This document shows, piece by piece, positions 25,392 through 34,435 of a DNA stretch of 34,491 bases (positions are counted from its first letter, which is position 1; each line of letters opens with the position of its first letter). Source of the DNA: an uncultured Paracoccaceae bacterium (GTDB taxonomy: Bacteria > Pseudomonadota > Alphaproteobacteria > Rhizobiales > Amorphaceae); NCBI GenBank assembly GCA_937884725.1, contig CAKZYH010000371.1, forward strand, positions 1 to 34,491. Direction: 5' to 3'. Under the pieces are notes generated by a model. The model had not been told where the DNA came from, ran no database searches, and saw only the letters and a list, made by a program, of their open reading frames with translations. The translations under genes were made by a program, and so were the position numbers.

Positions 25392-25598
25392 TCAGGATCA
25401 CGAAGGCTTCCCTGCGCACAAAGTGGCAGCGCACAAAACACCGCCATGACAAATTATAATAAGATCAAGACGGCGAGGCAGCGCCGATGAGCCAACTGCG
25501 CCATATGTTAAACACCAAGCGGGAAAAGCGGATTGGCAACCGGGTACGCCCGGAAGCGATCTGCCGACCATGACAACGACCAACGAGGAAACACGCCC

Positions 25599-27113
25599 AT
25601 GAGCCAGCTCACCCGCACCGTCCGCCTGTCTGCGGAGGATGACGTGGTTACCGCGCTGGTGCCGTTGGAGGCGGGCGTCGCCATTGATGGTGTCACCACG
25701 GCTGGGCTTGTACCGCGGGGGCACAAGGTTGCGCTCCACGCCATCGCCCAGGGAGAACCGGTGCGCAAATACGGCCAGGTGATCGGCTACGCTTCAGCGG
25801 ACATCCCCGCGGGCGCCCATGTCCACGATCACAACCTGTCGTTCCGCAACACCGACTTCGAATACCGTTTCGGCACCAACCTGAAGCCTGCCCCAGCCCC
25901 CGCGCAGCAAGACACCTTCATGGGCTTCCGCCGCGACAACGGCCGCATGGGCACGCGCAACTACATCGCGCTCATCACCAGCGTGAACTGCTCGGCAACG
26001 GCCGCCCACAAGATCGCCGCCCACTTCACGCCCGATCGGCTGGCGGACTACCCGAACGTCGACGGCGTCGTTGCCTTCGCCCATGGAACCGGCTGCGGTA
26101 TGGCCGGCTCCGGCGACGGTTTTGCCGCCTTGCAGCGCACCATGTGGGGTTATGCCCGCCATCCCAACCACGCGGGCGTCGTTATGGTGGGCCTCGGTTG
26201 CGAGATGAACCAGATCGATTGGTTGCTGGAGGCGTACGGCCTCAAGCAAGGCCCCCTTTTCCAAACCATGAACATTCAAGATGTGGCGGGACTGCGCAAG
26301 ACAATCGATGCCGGCATAGCAAAAGTGGAGGCGATGCTTCCCATCGCCAACAAGGCCAAGCGTGAACCCTGCCCCGTGAGCGCGCTCACCGTTGCGTTGC
26401 AGTGCGGCGGCTCCGACGCGTGGTCCGGCATCACGGCCAACCCCGCCCTTGGCCATGCCTGCGACCTGCTCGCAGGCCAAGGCGGCATCGGCCTCCTCGC
26501 CGAAACACCTGAAATCTATGGCGCTGAACATTTGTTGGCCGAACGGGCCGCGACACCGACGGTGGGCCGCAAGCTCATAGAGCGCGTGCGGTGGTGGGAA
26601 GACTATGTGGCCCGCAACAAGGGGTCCATGGACAACAACCCGTCCCCCGGCAACAAGCGCGGCGGTCTCACCACGATCTTAGAAAAATCCCTCGGCGCCA
26701 CTGCGAAAGGCGGTACCACTCCGCTCACCGGCGTTTACGAGTATGCCGAGGAGGCCAAAACGCCCGGCTTCGGGTTCATGGACTCCCCCGGCTACGATCC
26801 TGCCTCTGTCACCGGCCAGATCGCATCCGGCAGCACCGTCGTCGTCTTCACAACAGGTCGCGGCTCTGCATTTGGCTCTAAGCCATCCCCGACCATCAAA
26901 GTCGCCACAAATTCAGAACTTTACAACAAGATGATCGACGATATGGACGTTAACGCCGGCCCGATCCTCACCGGCGAAGAGGACGTCGAGTCCGTCGGCC
27001 GGCACATCTATCAGCGCATTTTGGAGGTCGCGTCAGGGGCGACCACGAAGTCCGAAGCCCAGGGTTTGGGGGACCATGAGTTCGTCCCCTGGCAAATTGG
27101 TGCGGTCATGTAA
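25599..27113 (+). CDS. UxaA-family hydrolase/dehydratase (altronate/galactarate dehydratase family)
   Basis: ORF 25533..27113; likely start MSQLTRTVRLSAEDDVVTALVPLEAGV (SAF-like domain); FMGFRRDNGRMGTRNYIALITSVNCSAT, HGTGCGM, CGGSDAWSGITANPALG, TTGRGSAFGSKPSPTIKVATN. Confidence 0.88.
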   Translation: MSQLTRTVRLSAEDDVVTALVPLEAGVAIDGVTTAGLVPRGHKVALHAIAQGEPVRKYGQVIGYASADIPAGAHVHDHNLSFRNTDFEYRFGTNLKPAPAPAQQDTFMGFRRDNGRMGTRNYIALITSVNCSATAAHKIAAHFTPDRLADYPNVDGVVAFAHGTGCGMAGSGDGFAALQRTMWGYARHPNHAGVVMVGLGCEMNQIDWLLEAYGLKQGPLFQTMNIQDVAGLRKTIDAGIAKVEAMLPIANKAKREPCPVSALTVALQCGGSDAWSGITANPALGHACDLLAGQGGIGLLAETPEIYGAEHLLAERAATPTVGRKLIERVRWWEDYVARNKGSMDNNPSPGNKRGGLTTILEKSLGATAKGGTTPLTGVYEYAEEAKTPGFGFMDSPGYDPASVTGQIASGSTVVVFTTGRGSAFGSKPSPTIKVATNSELYNKMIDDMDVNAGPILTGEEDVESVGRHIYQRILEVASGATTKSEAQGLGDHEFVPWQIGAVM

Positions 27114-27179
27114 CGCACAATTGCTTGATCGTGCGCTCAAAGGCGCGGAAACTCGTTAACGAAAAGACGAGGAGACGCC

Positions 27180-27491
27180 ATGCCTGCGAAGAAAGACACC
27201 CTCGACATCTACCAAGACAAACGCGGTGAGTGGCGCTGGCGCCGAAAAAGCCCAGACGGCTCGCTCATCGGCGCTGCGTGCGAGGGGTACAAAGATAAGG
27301 CGGACTGCGAGAAGAACGCCAAACGCCCGAAAACCGCGAAAGACAAGTGGGAGTTCTACGAGGACAAGGTCGGTAAGTGGCGCTGGCGCCGCAAGGCCTC
27401 CAACGGCAAAGTCGTTGGTGCCGCGGCATCAGGCTTTCCGAGCAAAGCCGCCGCGGAGGAGAACGCCGGAAAGAACGGCTTCAGCGGGTAA
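27180..27491 (+). CDS. DUF1508 (YegP-like) protein with two tandem repeats
   Basis: 103 aa; DTLDIYQDKRGEWRWRRKSPDGSLIGAACEGYKDKADCEKNAKR and DKWEFYEDKVGKWRWRRKASNGKVVGAAASGFPSKAAAEENAGK. Confidence 0.85.
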   Translation: MPAKKDTLDIYQDKRGEWRWRRKSPDGSLIGAACEGYKDKADCEKNAKRPKTAKDKWEFYEDKVGKWRWRRKASNGKVVGAAASGFPSKAAAEENAGKNGFSG

Positions 27492-27507
27492 GACGCGCAT
27501 CGGCACG

Positions 27508-28470
27508 ATGATATCGACCCGGTTTACCGAACGCTTTGAGCTGGAGGCGCCGATCGCATCCGCGCCCATGGCGTTCGCAGCCGGCGGCGAGCTCGCCGCC
27601 GCAGTCAGCGCTGCGGGCGGCCTCGGCCTTATCGGCGGAGCTTATGGCGATCCGGCGTTTTTGGAGAACGCATTCCGTGCGGCGGGCAACACCGCTGTCG
27701 GCTGCGGCTTCATCACGTGGCGACTGTCCGAGAACCGAGCGCTGCTCACCGCTGCGCTCAGCCATCAGCCATGCGCGATGATGCTCTCCTTCGGCGATCC
27801 CGCGCCCTACCGCGACGAGATCGCCGCCGCTGGCGTGCCGCTGATCTGCCAGGTGCAGACCATGGCCCACGTCGACGACGCCATGACCGCGGGTGCAGAC
27901 GTTATCGTGGCGCAAGGCAGCGAGGCTGGAGGCCATGGTGCGACCCGCGCGACCATGACTCTCGTCCCTGAAGTGCGCGATGCCATCGGTGAGGATGTCA
28001 TTCTGCTCGCCGCGGGCGGGATCGCGGACGGGCGGGGCCTTGCCGCAGCGCTCGCCCTCGGCGCCGATGGCGTCCTGATGGGCTCACGCTTTTGGGCCGC
28101 CCGAGAGGCACTGACTCATCCGCGGCATCAAGCGGTCGCGGTCGAAGCCGACGGCGACGCCACGATCCGACAACGGGCCGCCGACATTGCGCGCGGGTAC
28201 GACTGGCCAAAACCCTTCACCGCACGCGTTCTCAACAATGCGTTCGTCCAGCGCTGGGAAGGCCGCGCTGCCGAGCATGCCGCCGTCGCCGAGGCTGAAC
28301 GCCCCGCCTACGGCGAAGCACTTGCCCGCGGCGATCCGGACGAAGCCGCCGTTTTTGTCGGCGAAGCCACCGGCATCATCCGCGACATCGCCAGCGCTGG
28401 CGAGATCATCGCGCGAACCGTCGCGGAGGCTGAAGCCGTCATCCGCCGGTCCGCCGCCCTGCTGCGCTAG
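27508..28470 (+). CDS. Nitronate monooxygenase / 2-nitropropane dioxygenase-like flavoprotein
   Basis: In-frame start MISTRFTERFELEAPIASAPMAFAAGGELAAAVSAAGGLGLIGGAYG in ORF 27226..28470; ADVIVAQGSEAGGHGATRATMTLVPEV, LLAAGGIADGRGLAAALALGADGVLMGSRF. Confidence 0.88.
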   Translation: MISTRFTERFELEAPIASAPMAFAAGGELAAAVSAAGGLGLIGGAYGDPAFLENAFRAAGNTAVGCGFITWRLSENRALLTAALSHQPCAMMLSFGDPAPYRDEIAAAGVPLICQVQTMAHVDDAMTAGADVIVAQGSEAGGHGATRATMTLVPEVRDAIGEDVILLAAGGIADGRGLAAALALGADGVLMGSRFWAAREALTHPRHQAVAVEADGDATIRQRAADIARGYDWPKPFTARVLNNAFVQRWEGRAAEHAAVAEAERPAYGEALARGDPDEAAVFVGEATGIIRDIASAGEIIARTVAEAEAVIRRSAALLR

Positions 28471-28534
28471 CACTGGCTGCCCCAAAACGCAGCTTTGCGC
28501 TAAACTCACGCCAAACTCACTCGGGGAGGACATC

Positions 28535-29434
28535 ATGCAGGCCCGCACGCGTGTGCTTGAGACACTCACAGAGGCCGACGTCGCGTTCTATAACACCAAC
28601 GGCTACCTGGTGTTGGAGCGCCGCCTTCCGCCAGAAACCATTGCTGAGTGCAAAGCCGAACTCGCCCGCTTCCACGAAGCTGCGCGCGGCATGCGCGAAA
28701 GCGACGATAAACTCGATCTGGAAGACAGCCACACGCCCGATGAGCCACGGGTCCGCCGGGTGAAACTGCCTCACACACAATCGGCGATGATGGCCGATCT
28801 AATGCGCTCCGACCTCATCTTGGCCCCGGTTCGCGACCTTGTCGGCCCCGACATCCGTCTTCACACCTCCAAACTAAACGTCAAATCCGCCCGCTACGGC
28901 GCGCCGGTGGACTGGCACCAGGACTTCGCCTTCTACCCCCACACCAACGACGATCTCCTCGCCGTCGGTGTGATGCTCGATCATGTCGATGATGAGAACG
29001 GCCCGCTCATGGTCTTTCCCGGCAGCCATCGCGGCCCGATCCTGAACCACCATTCGGACGGGGTTTTCGCCGGGACAATCGATCTGCCCGCCGAAGGTTT
29101 GGATCCCGCCCAGGCGACGAAGCTGAAGGCGCCAGCTGGCTCCATCTCCATCCACCACGCCCGCATCATCCACGGCTCCGACACCAACCGCTCACCGCGC
29201 GACCGCGGCGTGATCTTCTACGAGATGATGGCGGCCGACGCCTTCCCGATTCTCGGCTCGATCACCAAAAGCGATTCCCTGGACGAGTATGACACCCGGA
29301 TGCTGTGCGGCTCCCCGACGAAAGAGCCCCGCCTCGCCCCGGTGCCAGTGCGCGTGCCGTACCCGCTGCCGGAGCTAAACCGGTCCATCTACGAAGTGCA
29401 AAAGGCGGCCGGACGCTCAGGCTTCGCGCGCTAG
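28535..29434 (+). CDS. Phytanoyl-CoA dioxygenase (PhyH) family Fe(II)/2OG oxygenase
   Basis: Start after GGGGAGGA; FYNTNGYLVLERRLPPE, DWHQDFAFYPHTNDDLLAVGVMLDHVDDENGPLMVFPGSHRG, ISIHHARIIHGSDTNRS. Confidence 0.88.
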   Translation: MQARTRVLETLTEADVAFYNTNGYLVLERRLPPETIAECKAELARFHEAARGMRESDDKLDLEDSHTPDEPRVRRVKLPHTQSAMMADLMRSDLILAPVRDLVGPDIRLHTSKLNVKSARYGAPVDWHQDFAFYPHTNDDLLAVGVMLDHVDDENGPLMVFPGSHRGPILNHHSDGVFAGTIDLPAEGLDPAQATKLKAPAGSISIHHARIIHGSDTNRSPRDRGVIFYEMMAADAFPILGSITKSDSLDEYDTRMLCGSPTKEPRLAPVPVRVPYPLPELNRSIYEVQKAAGRSGFAR

Positions 29435-29442
29435 TCCCAGCT

Positions 29443-30141
29443 CTAGATCGCCGCCAGCGCCTCAAGCGCCTGCCGATCCTCGATGCAATAATAGCCGGAA
29501 ACGCGCGACACGAGCTCGTCGCGTTTCCACTCGTTGAGCACGCGCGAGACGTTTTCGCGCGCCGCGCCTACCATTGCGGCAAGGTCCGCCTGGCTGATTT
29601 TGTGGTGCACCAGCGTCCGGCCCTGACCCACATCCTTGCCGAACAGTTCGGCCAGTTGAAGCATGGCCTGCGCCACACGGCCGGGCAGCGGCAGCAACGT
29701 GCGCGCGGCAAGCGTCGCGTTCGACGCGCGCAGCCGTTTGCCGACAATCGCCAGCATGTGGCGGTAGACTAGAGGGTTTTCGTCGGCGAACCGAAAAACG
29801 GCACCTTTGTCGAAAAACGCCACGCGGGAGGCTTTCGCCGCCACCACCGCAGCAGACCGCGGCTGACCATCAAACAGAGAGAGTTCGCCGAAAATCGCAC
29901 CCGGGGACAGGATCGCGAGGACCTGTTCGCCATCCTCGGCGCGCAGAAGCACGCGCAGCGAGCCCTCTAACAACGCATAGAACCCGTCGCCAGGATCGCC
30001 AGCCTCGAAAATAGCCGCACCCGCCTTCACAGGGCGGGTGCGCGCGACCTTGATCAGCTCCGCCCCGAGTTCCTCAGGCAGTCCATCGAGGGCGACGCTA
30101 TTAGACAGTACTTGCGGGTTGACGTGCATCGGCATTTCCAA
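29443..30141 (-). CDS. Crp/Fnr-family transcriptional regulator (cyclic nucleotide-binding domain plus HTH)
   Basis: EAGDPGDGFYALLEGSLRVLLRAEDGEQVLAILSPGAIFGELSLFDGQPRSA; HTH HKISQADLAAMVGAARENVSRVLNEWKRDELV. The ORF opens at TTG (30141); ATG starts at 30135/30129. Confidence 0.9.
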   Translation of the reverse strand: MEMPMHVNPQVLSNSVALDGLPEELGAELIKVARTRPVKAGAAIFEAGDPGDGFYALLEGSLRVLLRAEDGEQVLAILSPGAIFGELSLFDGQPRSAAVVAAKASRVAFFDKGAVFRFADENPLVYRHMLAIVGKRLRASNATLAARTLLPLPGRVAQAMLQLAELFGKDVGQGRTLVHHKISQADLAAMVGAARENVSRVLNEWKRDELVSRVSGYYCIEDRQALEALAAI

Positions 30142-30149
30142 ACGGTCGG

Positions 30150-30174
30150 CCGTGCACGCCAGACCCGTGCACGG
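30150..30174. repeat. Perfect 9-bp inverted repeat CCGTGCACG-N7-CGTGCACGG
   Basis: Located in the 5' region of the crp/fnr-like gene, between it and the upstream L,D-transpeptidase stop. Confidence 0.7.
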
Positions 30175-30180
30175 ATGCGG

Positions 30181-30909
30181 TTAGCGGATAACCACTACGG
30201 GTGTCCCAACCTTAACCTTTTCGTACAGCGCGATCACGTCTTCGTTTCGCATTCTGATACAACCAGACGAAACTTCGTGTCCGATAGTCCACGGCATGTT
30301 GGAGCCATGGATCCGGTACAGCGTCGAGCCGAGGTACAACGCGCGCGCACCGAGCGGGTTTTCCGGGCCACCGGGCATGTACGCGGGAAGCTCCGGCTGA
30401 CGCTTGCGCATGGCGGGCGGCGGCGTCCAGCCCGGCCATTCCTTCTTCATGGTGACGTTGTGCCGCCCGGCCCATTGGAAGCCCGGCCGGCCAACGCCCA
30501 CGCCGTAGCGCATCGCCATGCCATTCCCCTCCACGAGGTAGAGGTACTTTGAAGCGGTATCGATGACGATCGTCCCCGCCCGGTACTTGCTGGCGTAGGC
30601 CACCCGCTGCGGCAAAAACTGCGCAGAGATCTGACGGGTCGGCCGCGCCGCCGTTTGGCGCACTGGCTGACGCGCCGGCGCAATGCTTGCCTGCTGATAG
30701 CCGCGCACGGGCACCACGCGGTCGCCGTGCATCCGCAACGTCGACTGTTGGGTCGATCTCGCCTGCGGCGCCCGCCGGGTTTTCGCTTCATTTTGCAGGT
30801 GGTTGAGCCAGGCCGCTCGGTCGGTGCGGAAGGCCTCGGCTTGTTGGGGAAGAAGGATGCTCAGCGCCGCAGCGCCAACGATCAAAAGGGGTCTAATTTC
30901 TGCGAACAT
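30181..30909 (-). CDS. L,D-transpeptidase (YkuD/ErfK family), secreted
   Basis: 242 aa; IVIDTASKYLYLVEGNGMAMRYGVGVGRPGF, catalytic IHGSNMPWTIGHEVSSGCIRMRNEDVIALYE. Confidence 0.93.
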   Translation of the reverse strand: MFAEIRPLLIVGAAALSILLPQQAEAFRTDRAAWLNHLQNEAKTRRAPQARSTQQSTLRMHGDRVVPVRGYQQASIAPARQPVRQTAARPTRQISAQFLPQRVAYASKYRAGTIVIDTASKYLYLVEGNGMAMRYGVGVGRPGFQWAGRHNVTMKKEWPGWTPPPAMRKRQPELPAYMPGGPENPLGARALYLGSTLYRIHGSNMPWTIGHEVSSGCIRMRNEDVIALYEKVKVGTPVVVIR

Positions 30910-31064
30910 TCACACACACTCGCTACGCACATGACAAGAAACACGCGCAGCCGTCTGTGGGGCCGCACCCGCGTACCGTGACGCGGGCTTGGGAAGCAGA
31001 CGATTAACAACGTCAACCTTAACGGCCGCGATTCTGAAAACCGTGCGTTATGGTTACCAGCGGC

Positions 31065-31856
31065 CTAACGTACCGAGTGCGTCGCCACGTTCTCCTGATA
31101 ACCGTCCATCAAAGGTCGCAGCACATCAGGCAGCCGCGCCCGCGCATCGGCAATGACTTTGGGCAGCAGCGGGACAACCTCATCCTCGGTCATGCCCGGT
31201 CGAATGCGCGGATCGTACAGCATGTTGAGGATGAACCAGTCGAACACGAGCAGCGTGTTGACCGACGAATGATCGTTGAAGATGGAGTCCGGCAAGCGCG
31301 GGCTGTCGTTGGCCGGCCCGAGGCTCTGCGCCAATTCCTCCACCACACAGTGCCAGAAGCGTAAAAACCCCTCATCGACCACGAGAAAAATCTTTGCCCG
31401 CTCGATTCCCGACCGACGCGATGACAAGACGGCCGAGCACGTGTTGCGTTCCAAAAAGGCGGTGTCGACGCCGTGCCAAACCTGATCGCGGATGGTCGAA
31501 GCATAGCGCCGCCGCGTGGTGAGATAGACAATCATATCCGCCCGCGCCTTCGAGCTTGTGCGGACAATGGACAGGTTGTCGACCACTCGGCTGAGGTCGG
31601 CGGCAAAGTTGTACACCCTGTCGGCGTACGCATCGCCCGGAGCCGGCGTTGAGACGTAAAGGCGGACCGGCCCGACAAACTTCTTCACCGTACGGTTTTC
31701 CGCCCGCAAATCGCCCGTCTCAGCGCCGAACACTGTGTCCACAAAGCCTTCGATCAGCTCAGCGTCATCGTACGGCGTGAGCCCCATGGCGGCCGGTGGA
31801 AACGCCAGCGCCGGCGCCGCCAACAGCCAGACCAGGAGGGCGCCAATCAAAGGCAT
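31065..31856 (-). CDS. DUF2927 domain-containing exported protein
   Basis: 263 aa; signal peptide; VKKFVGPVRLYVS...CVVEELAQSLGPANDSPRLPDSIFNDHS...LNMLYDPRIRPGMTEDE. Confidence 0.82.
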   Translation of the reverse strand: MPLIGALLVWLLAAPALAFPPAAMGLTPYDDAELIEGFVDTVFGAETGDLRAENRTVKKFVGPVRLYVSTPAPGDAYADRVYNFAADLSRVVDNLSIVRTSSKARADMIVYLTTRRRYASTIRDQVWHGVDTAFLERNTCSAVLSSRRSGIERAKIFLVVDEGFLRFWHCVVEELAQSLGPANDSPRLPDSIFNDHSSVNTLLVFDWFILNMLYDPRIRPGMTEDEVVPLLPKVIADARARLPDVLRPLMDGYQENVATHSVR

Positions 31857-32614
31857 GCGGTGATGCCCCCGTCCACGAATATGGTCGTGCCGTTGACAAA
31901 GCTCGATGCGGGCGAGGCCAGGAAAATGGCAGCACCTTGCAGCTCAGGCAGTTGCCCCCACCGCCCCTGCGGCGTGCGTTTGGCAAGCCAACCGCTAAAT
32001 GTCTCGTCCGCCACCAGCGCCGCGTTCAGCGGGGTGTCGAAATACCCAGGCGCGACGGCGTTCACGTTCAGCCCATGCGGCGCCCAGTCGGTCGCCATGC
32101 CTTTGGTGAGGTTCGTCACCGCGCCCTTAGACGCCGTGTAGGGGGCAATACCCGGCCGCGCCAACGCGCTCTGCACGGAGGCAATGTTAATGATCTTGCC
32201 TTCGCCCCGGCCGATCATGTGCCGCGCCACCGCCTGGCCAACGTTGAACACGCTGGTCACGTTGGTCGCGATCAGCCGCTCAAACGCTTCAGAAGGAAAA
32301 TCCTGTAGCGGCGCCCGGTGCTGCATCCCGGCGTTGTTCACCAAAACATGGATGGGGCCGCTCTCGGCCTCGAACCGGTCCACCGCAGCTTGGGTCGCGG
32401 CATGATCAACAACGTCGAAACCAAGCGTCTCGACCTGCGCCCCCGTCGCCGATAATGCCTCAGCCGCCGCGGCCAGCTTATCGGCGCTGCGCCCGTTCAA
32501 GACGATCTTCGCGCCAGCGGCCGCCATCCCTTCCGCGAGCGTATATCCAATCCCCTGACTGGATCCGGTGATGAGGGCGGTTCGCCCCTCTAAAGAAAAC
32601 ATCTGTGCGCTCAC
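31847..32614 (-). CDS. Short-chain dehydrogenase/reductase (SDR; gluconate 5-dehydrogenase-like)
   Basis: 255 aa; ALITGSSQGIGYTLAEGMAAAGAKIVLNGR, VLVNNAGMQHRAPL, YTASKGAV, VNAVAPGYFDTPLN, FVDGGIT. Confidence 0.92.
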   Translation of the reverse strand: MSAQMFSLEGRTALITGSSQGIGYTLAEGMAAAGAKIVLNGRSADKLAAAAEALSATGAQVETLGFDVVDHAATQAAVDRFEAESGPIHVLVNNAGMQHRAPLQDFPSEAFERLIATNVTSVFNVGQAVARHMIGRGEGKIINIASVQSALARPGIAPYTASKGAVTNLTKGMATDWAPHGLNVNAVAPGYFDTPLNAALVADETFSGWLAKRTPQGRWGQLPELQGAAIFLASPASSFVNGTTIFVDGGITACL

Positions 32615-32671
32615 CGCAGCCCTCTTTGATCATCGCTTGGGATGCGCAACCATTGTTTCACATCACGGCTT

Positions 32672-32690
32672 GTTAAGTCTCCCACTTAAC
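32672..32690. promoter_or_regulatory. Candidate operator GTTAAG-TCTCCCA-CTTAAC upstream of the SDR gene
   Basis: Perfect 6-bp inverted repeat with 7-nt spacer, about 58 bp upstream of the SDR start. Confidence 0.4.
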
Positions 32691-32792
32691 GCGCTCGCGG
32701 CCCTCTTACAGCTTTGCGAAAACAACATCTCTGTGGGCGATCCGCTCCAGCATGGATTAGCAAGGTGAACCGACGCCCCAAAACGCCCCCAG

Positions 32793-33086
32793 TTAGCCGC
32801 GCTCCAACACGGCAGGCACCTTGTTCAGGCCGTAAAGGCCCTTCAAGAGCTTCGCGTTGCGCACCGGCTTGCGCGCCACGGACAAGCCCTTGGCAATGCG
32901 CGGAAACGCCGTCAAAAGGTCCCGCTCCACCTCATCTAGGCGGGCAGCGCTGGTGAAGCTCACCACTCCTGAGCTGACTTTAACGTCCGACCATCCCTTC
33001 GACAGACCTTGCTGAACCGCAAAATCCTGAACGTCCCACACGGCTTTCGCGATGCGCGGATCAATAGTGACCTGATATCGATACAT
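32793..33086 (-). CDS. Hypothetical small protein
   Basis: 97 aa with its own start and intergenic flanks; no family recognised with confidence. Confidence 0.55.
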   Translation of the reverse strand: MYRYQVTIDPRIAKAVWDVQDFAVQQGLSKGWSDVKVSSGVVSFTSAARLDEVERDLLTAFPRIAKGLSVARKPVRNAKLLKGLYGLNKVPAVLERG

Positions 33087-33211
33087 GACGTTGCACCTCG
33101 TCTATTGCTGTTACGAGGACAACGCGCGAGCCGGCGATCTGAACCGAAGAAGCGAAACAGATTTCTCCGATAACAGACATATGAAACCAAGGGCTTAGAG
33201 CACTTTGGGCT

Positions 33212-34435
33212 CTAGAGAGTGTTCTTGTAGAACTCGCCACCCTTCATGATGACCGACAACATCTCATCGGGCTTGGTCAGCACCGAGATGTCCGCCAGCG
33301 GATCACCTTCCACCACCAAAAGGTCACCCCGCGCGCCCTCGGCGATCACACCAAAGTCGCCATCCGCCATAAAGGCTTCGGCGGCGTTGCAGGTGGCGGC
33401 ACGGACGAGATCAGCGTTGGTGACCACCTCGCTGCGCAACGTGAATTCGTTGAGCTGGTGGCGGTGCATATTGCCAAGAAGATCAGTGCCATAGACCTGC
33501 GTGACACCAGCGCGCACGCCCATGTCGACCGCGCGAATACCCGCCTCGATCACGTCATCGAGCTTGGCCAGCATCGCGTGCGACAGGCCGTTGGCGAGCC
33601 CCTCATCCTTCAGCGCCTGATACGTTGAGAGCGTCGGAACCATGTAGGTGCCACGCTCACGCATCAGCTTCGCCGTCGCATCATCGATGCGGTTGCAGTG
33701 CTCGACCGTGCGCACCCCAAGCTCAGCGCAGCGGGACACCGAGCGCGCGGTGTACGCGTGGGCCATCACATAAAGGTTCGCCATCTGCGCTTCTTCCACG
33801 CACGCCGCGATCTCCTCCCTGGAGAACTGGTCGCTGTCGATGCGATCGGTCGGTGACGATACCCCGCCGGACGCCATGATTTTGATGTGATGCGCGCCGC
33901 GACGGATCTCTTCCCGGCAAGCGCGGCGAACCTCGGGTACCCCATCGCAAATCACGCCAAGGCTCGCGTGGATCATGGTGTTTTGTTCGAAAATATCGCC
34001 AGGCGAGCGCATATCCCCGTGACCGCCGGTCTGAGACAGGGCATGGCCGCAGAACAATACCCGAGGCCCCGCCACATGCCCCTCGTCCACCGCGCGGGCA
34101 ATGCCGTAGTCGGCGCCACCGGCATCGCGCACCGTGGTGAAGCCGCGCATCAGCATCTCGTTCATGATCTTTGACGCGCGCGACATCACGTAAAAGGGCG
34201 AGGAGCGGATAAGGTCCGGAAAGCCGGCCGTGATTGCGATGACGTGGACATGGCCGTCGCAAAGCCCCGGCATCAAAACCTTGCCGCCAAGGTCGATGCG
34301 CCGGTCCGCGCTGCCGGACAGCGCACCGCTCGACACCTCAGCAATCCGTCCGCCCTCAACACGCACCGAACCGTGCGAGTACGAGCCGGCCTTTGTGTCG
34401 AGGATTTTTGCATTTTCGAAGATGGTCGAGGTCAT
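33212..34435 (-). CDS. Amidohydrolase-family metal-dependent hydrolase (Xaa-Pro dipeptidase / imidazolonepropionase-like)
   Basis: ORF 33212..34477; likely start MTSTIFENAKILDTKAGSYSHGSV at 34435; GKVLMPGLCDGHVHV, GGHGDMRSPG, HIKIMASGGVSSP, MAHAYTARSV..VRTVEHCN, YGTDLLGNMHRHQLNEF, ATCNAAEAF. Confidence 0.9.
   Translation of the reverse strand: MTSTIFENAKILDTKAGSYSHGSVRVEGGRIAEVSSGALSGSADRRIDLGGKVLMPGLCDGHVHVIAITAGFPDLIRSSPFYVMSRASKIMNEMLMRGFTTVRDAGGADYGIARAVDEGHVAGPRVLFCGHALSQTGGHGDMRSPGDIFEQNTMIHASLGVICDGVPEVRRACREEIRRGAHHIKIMASGGVSSPTDRIDSDQFSREEIAACVEEAQMANLYVMAHAYTARSVSRCAELGVRTVEHCNRIDDATAKLMRERGTYMVPTLSTYQALKDEGLANGLSHAMLAKLDDVIEAGIRAVDMGVRAGVTQVYGTDLLGNMHRHQLNEFTLRSEVVTNADLVRAATCNAAEAFMADGDFGVIAEGARGDLLVVEGDPLADISVLTKPDEMLSVIMKGGEFYKNTL

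Noticed and set aside
24418-25449. 343-aa alternative-frame ORF within dctM
   Set aside because: Frame-shifted reading, Arg/His-rich, running past the dctM terminator; not credible as a protein.
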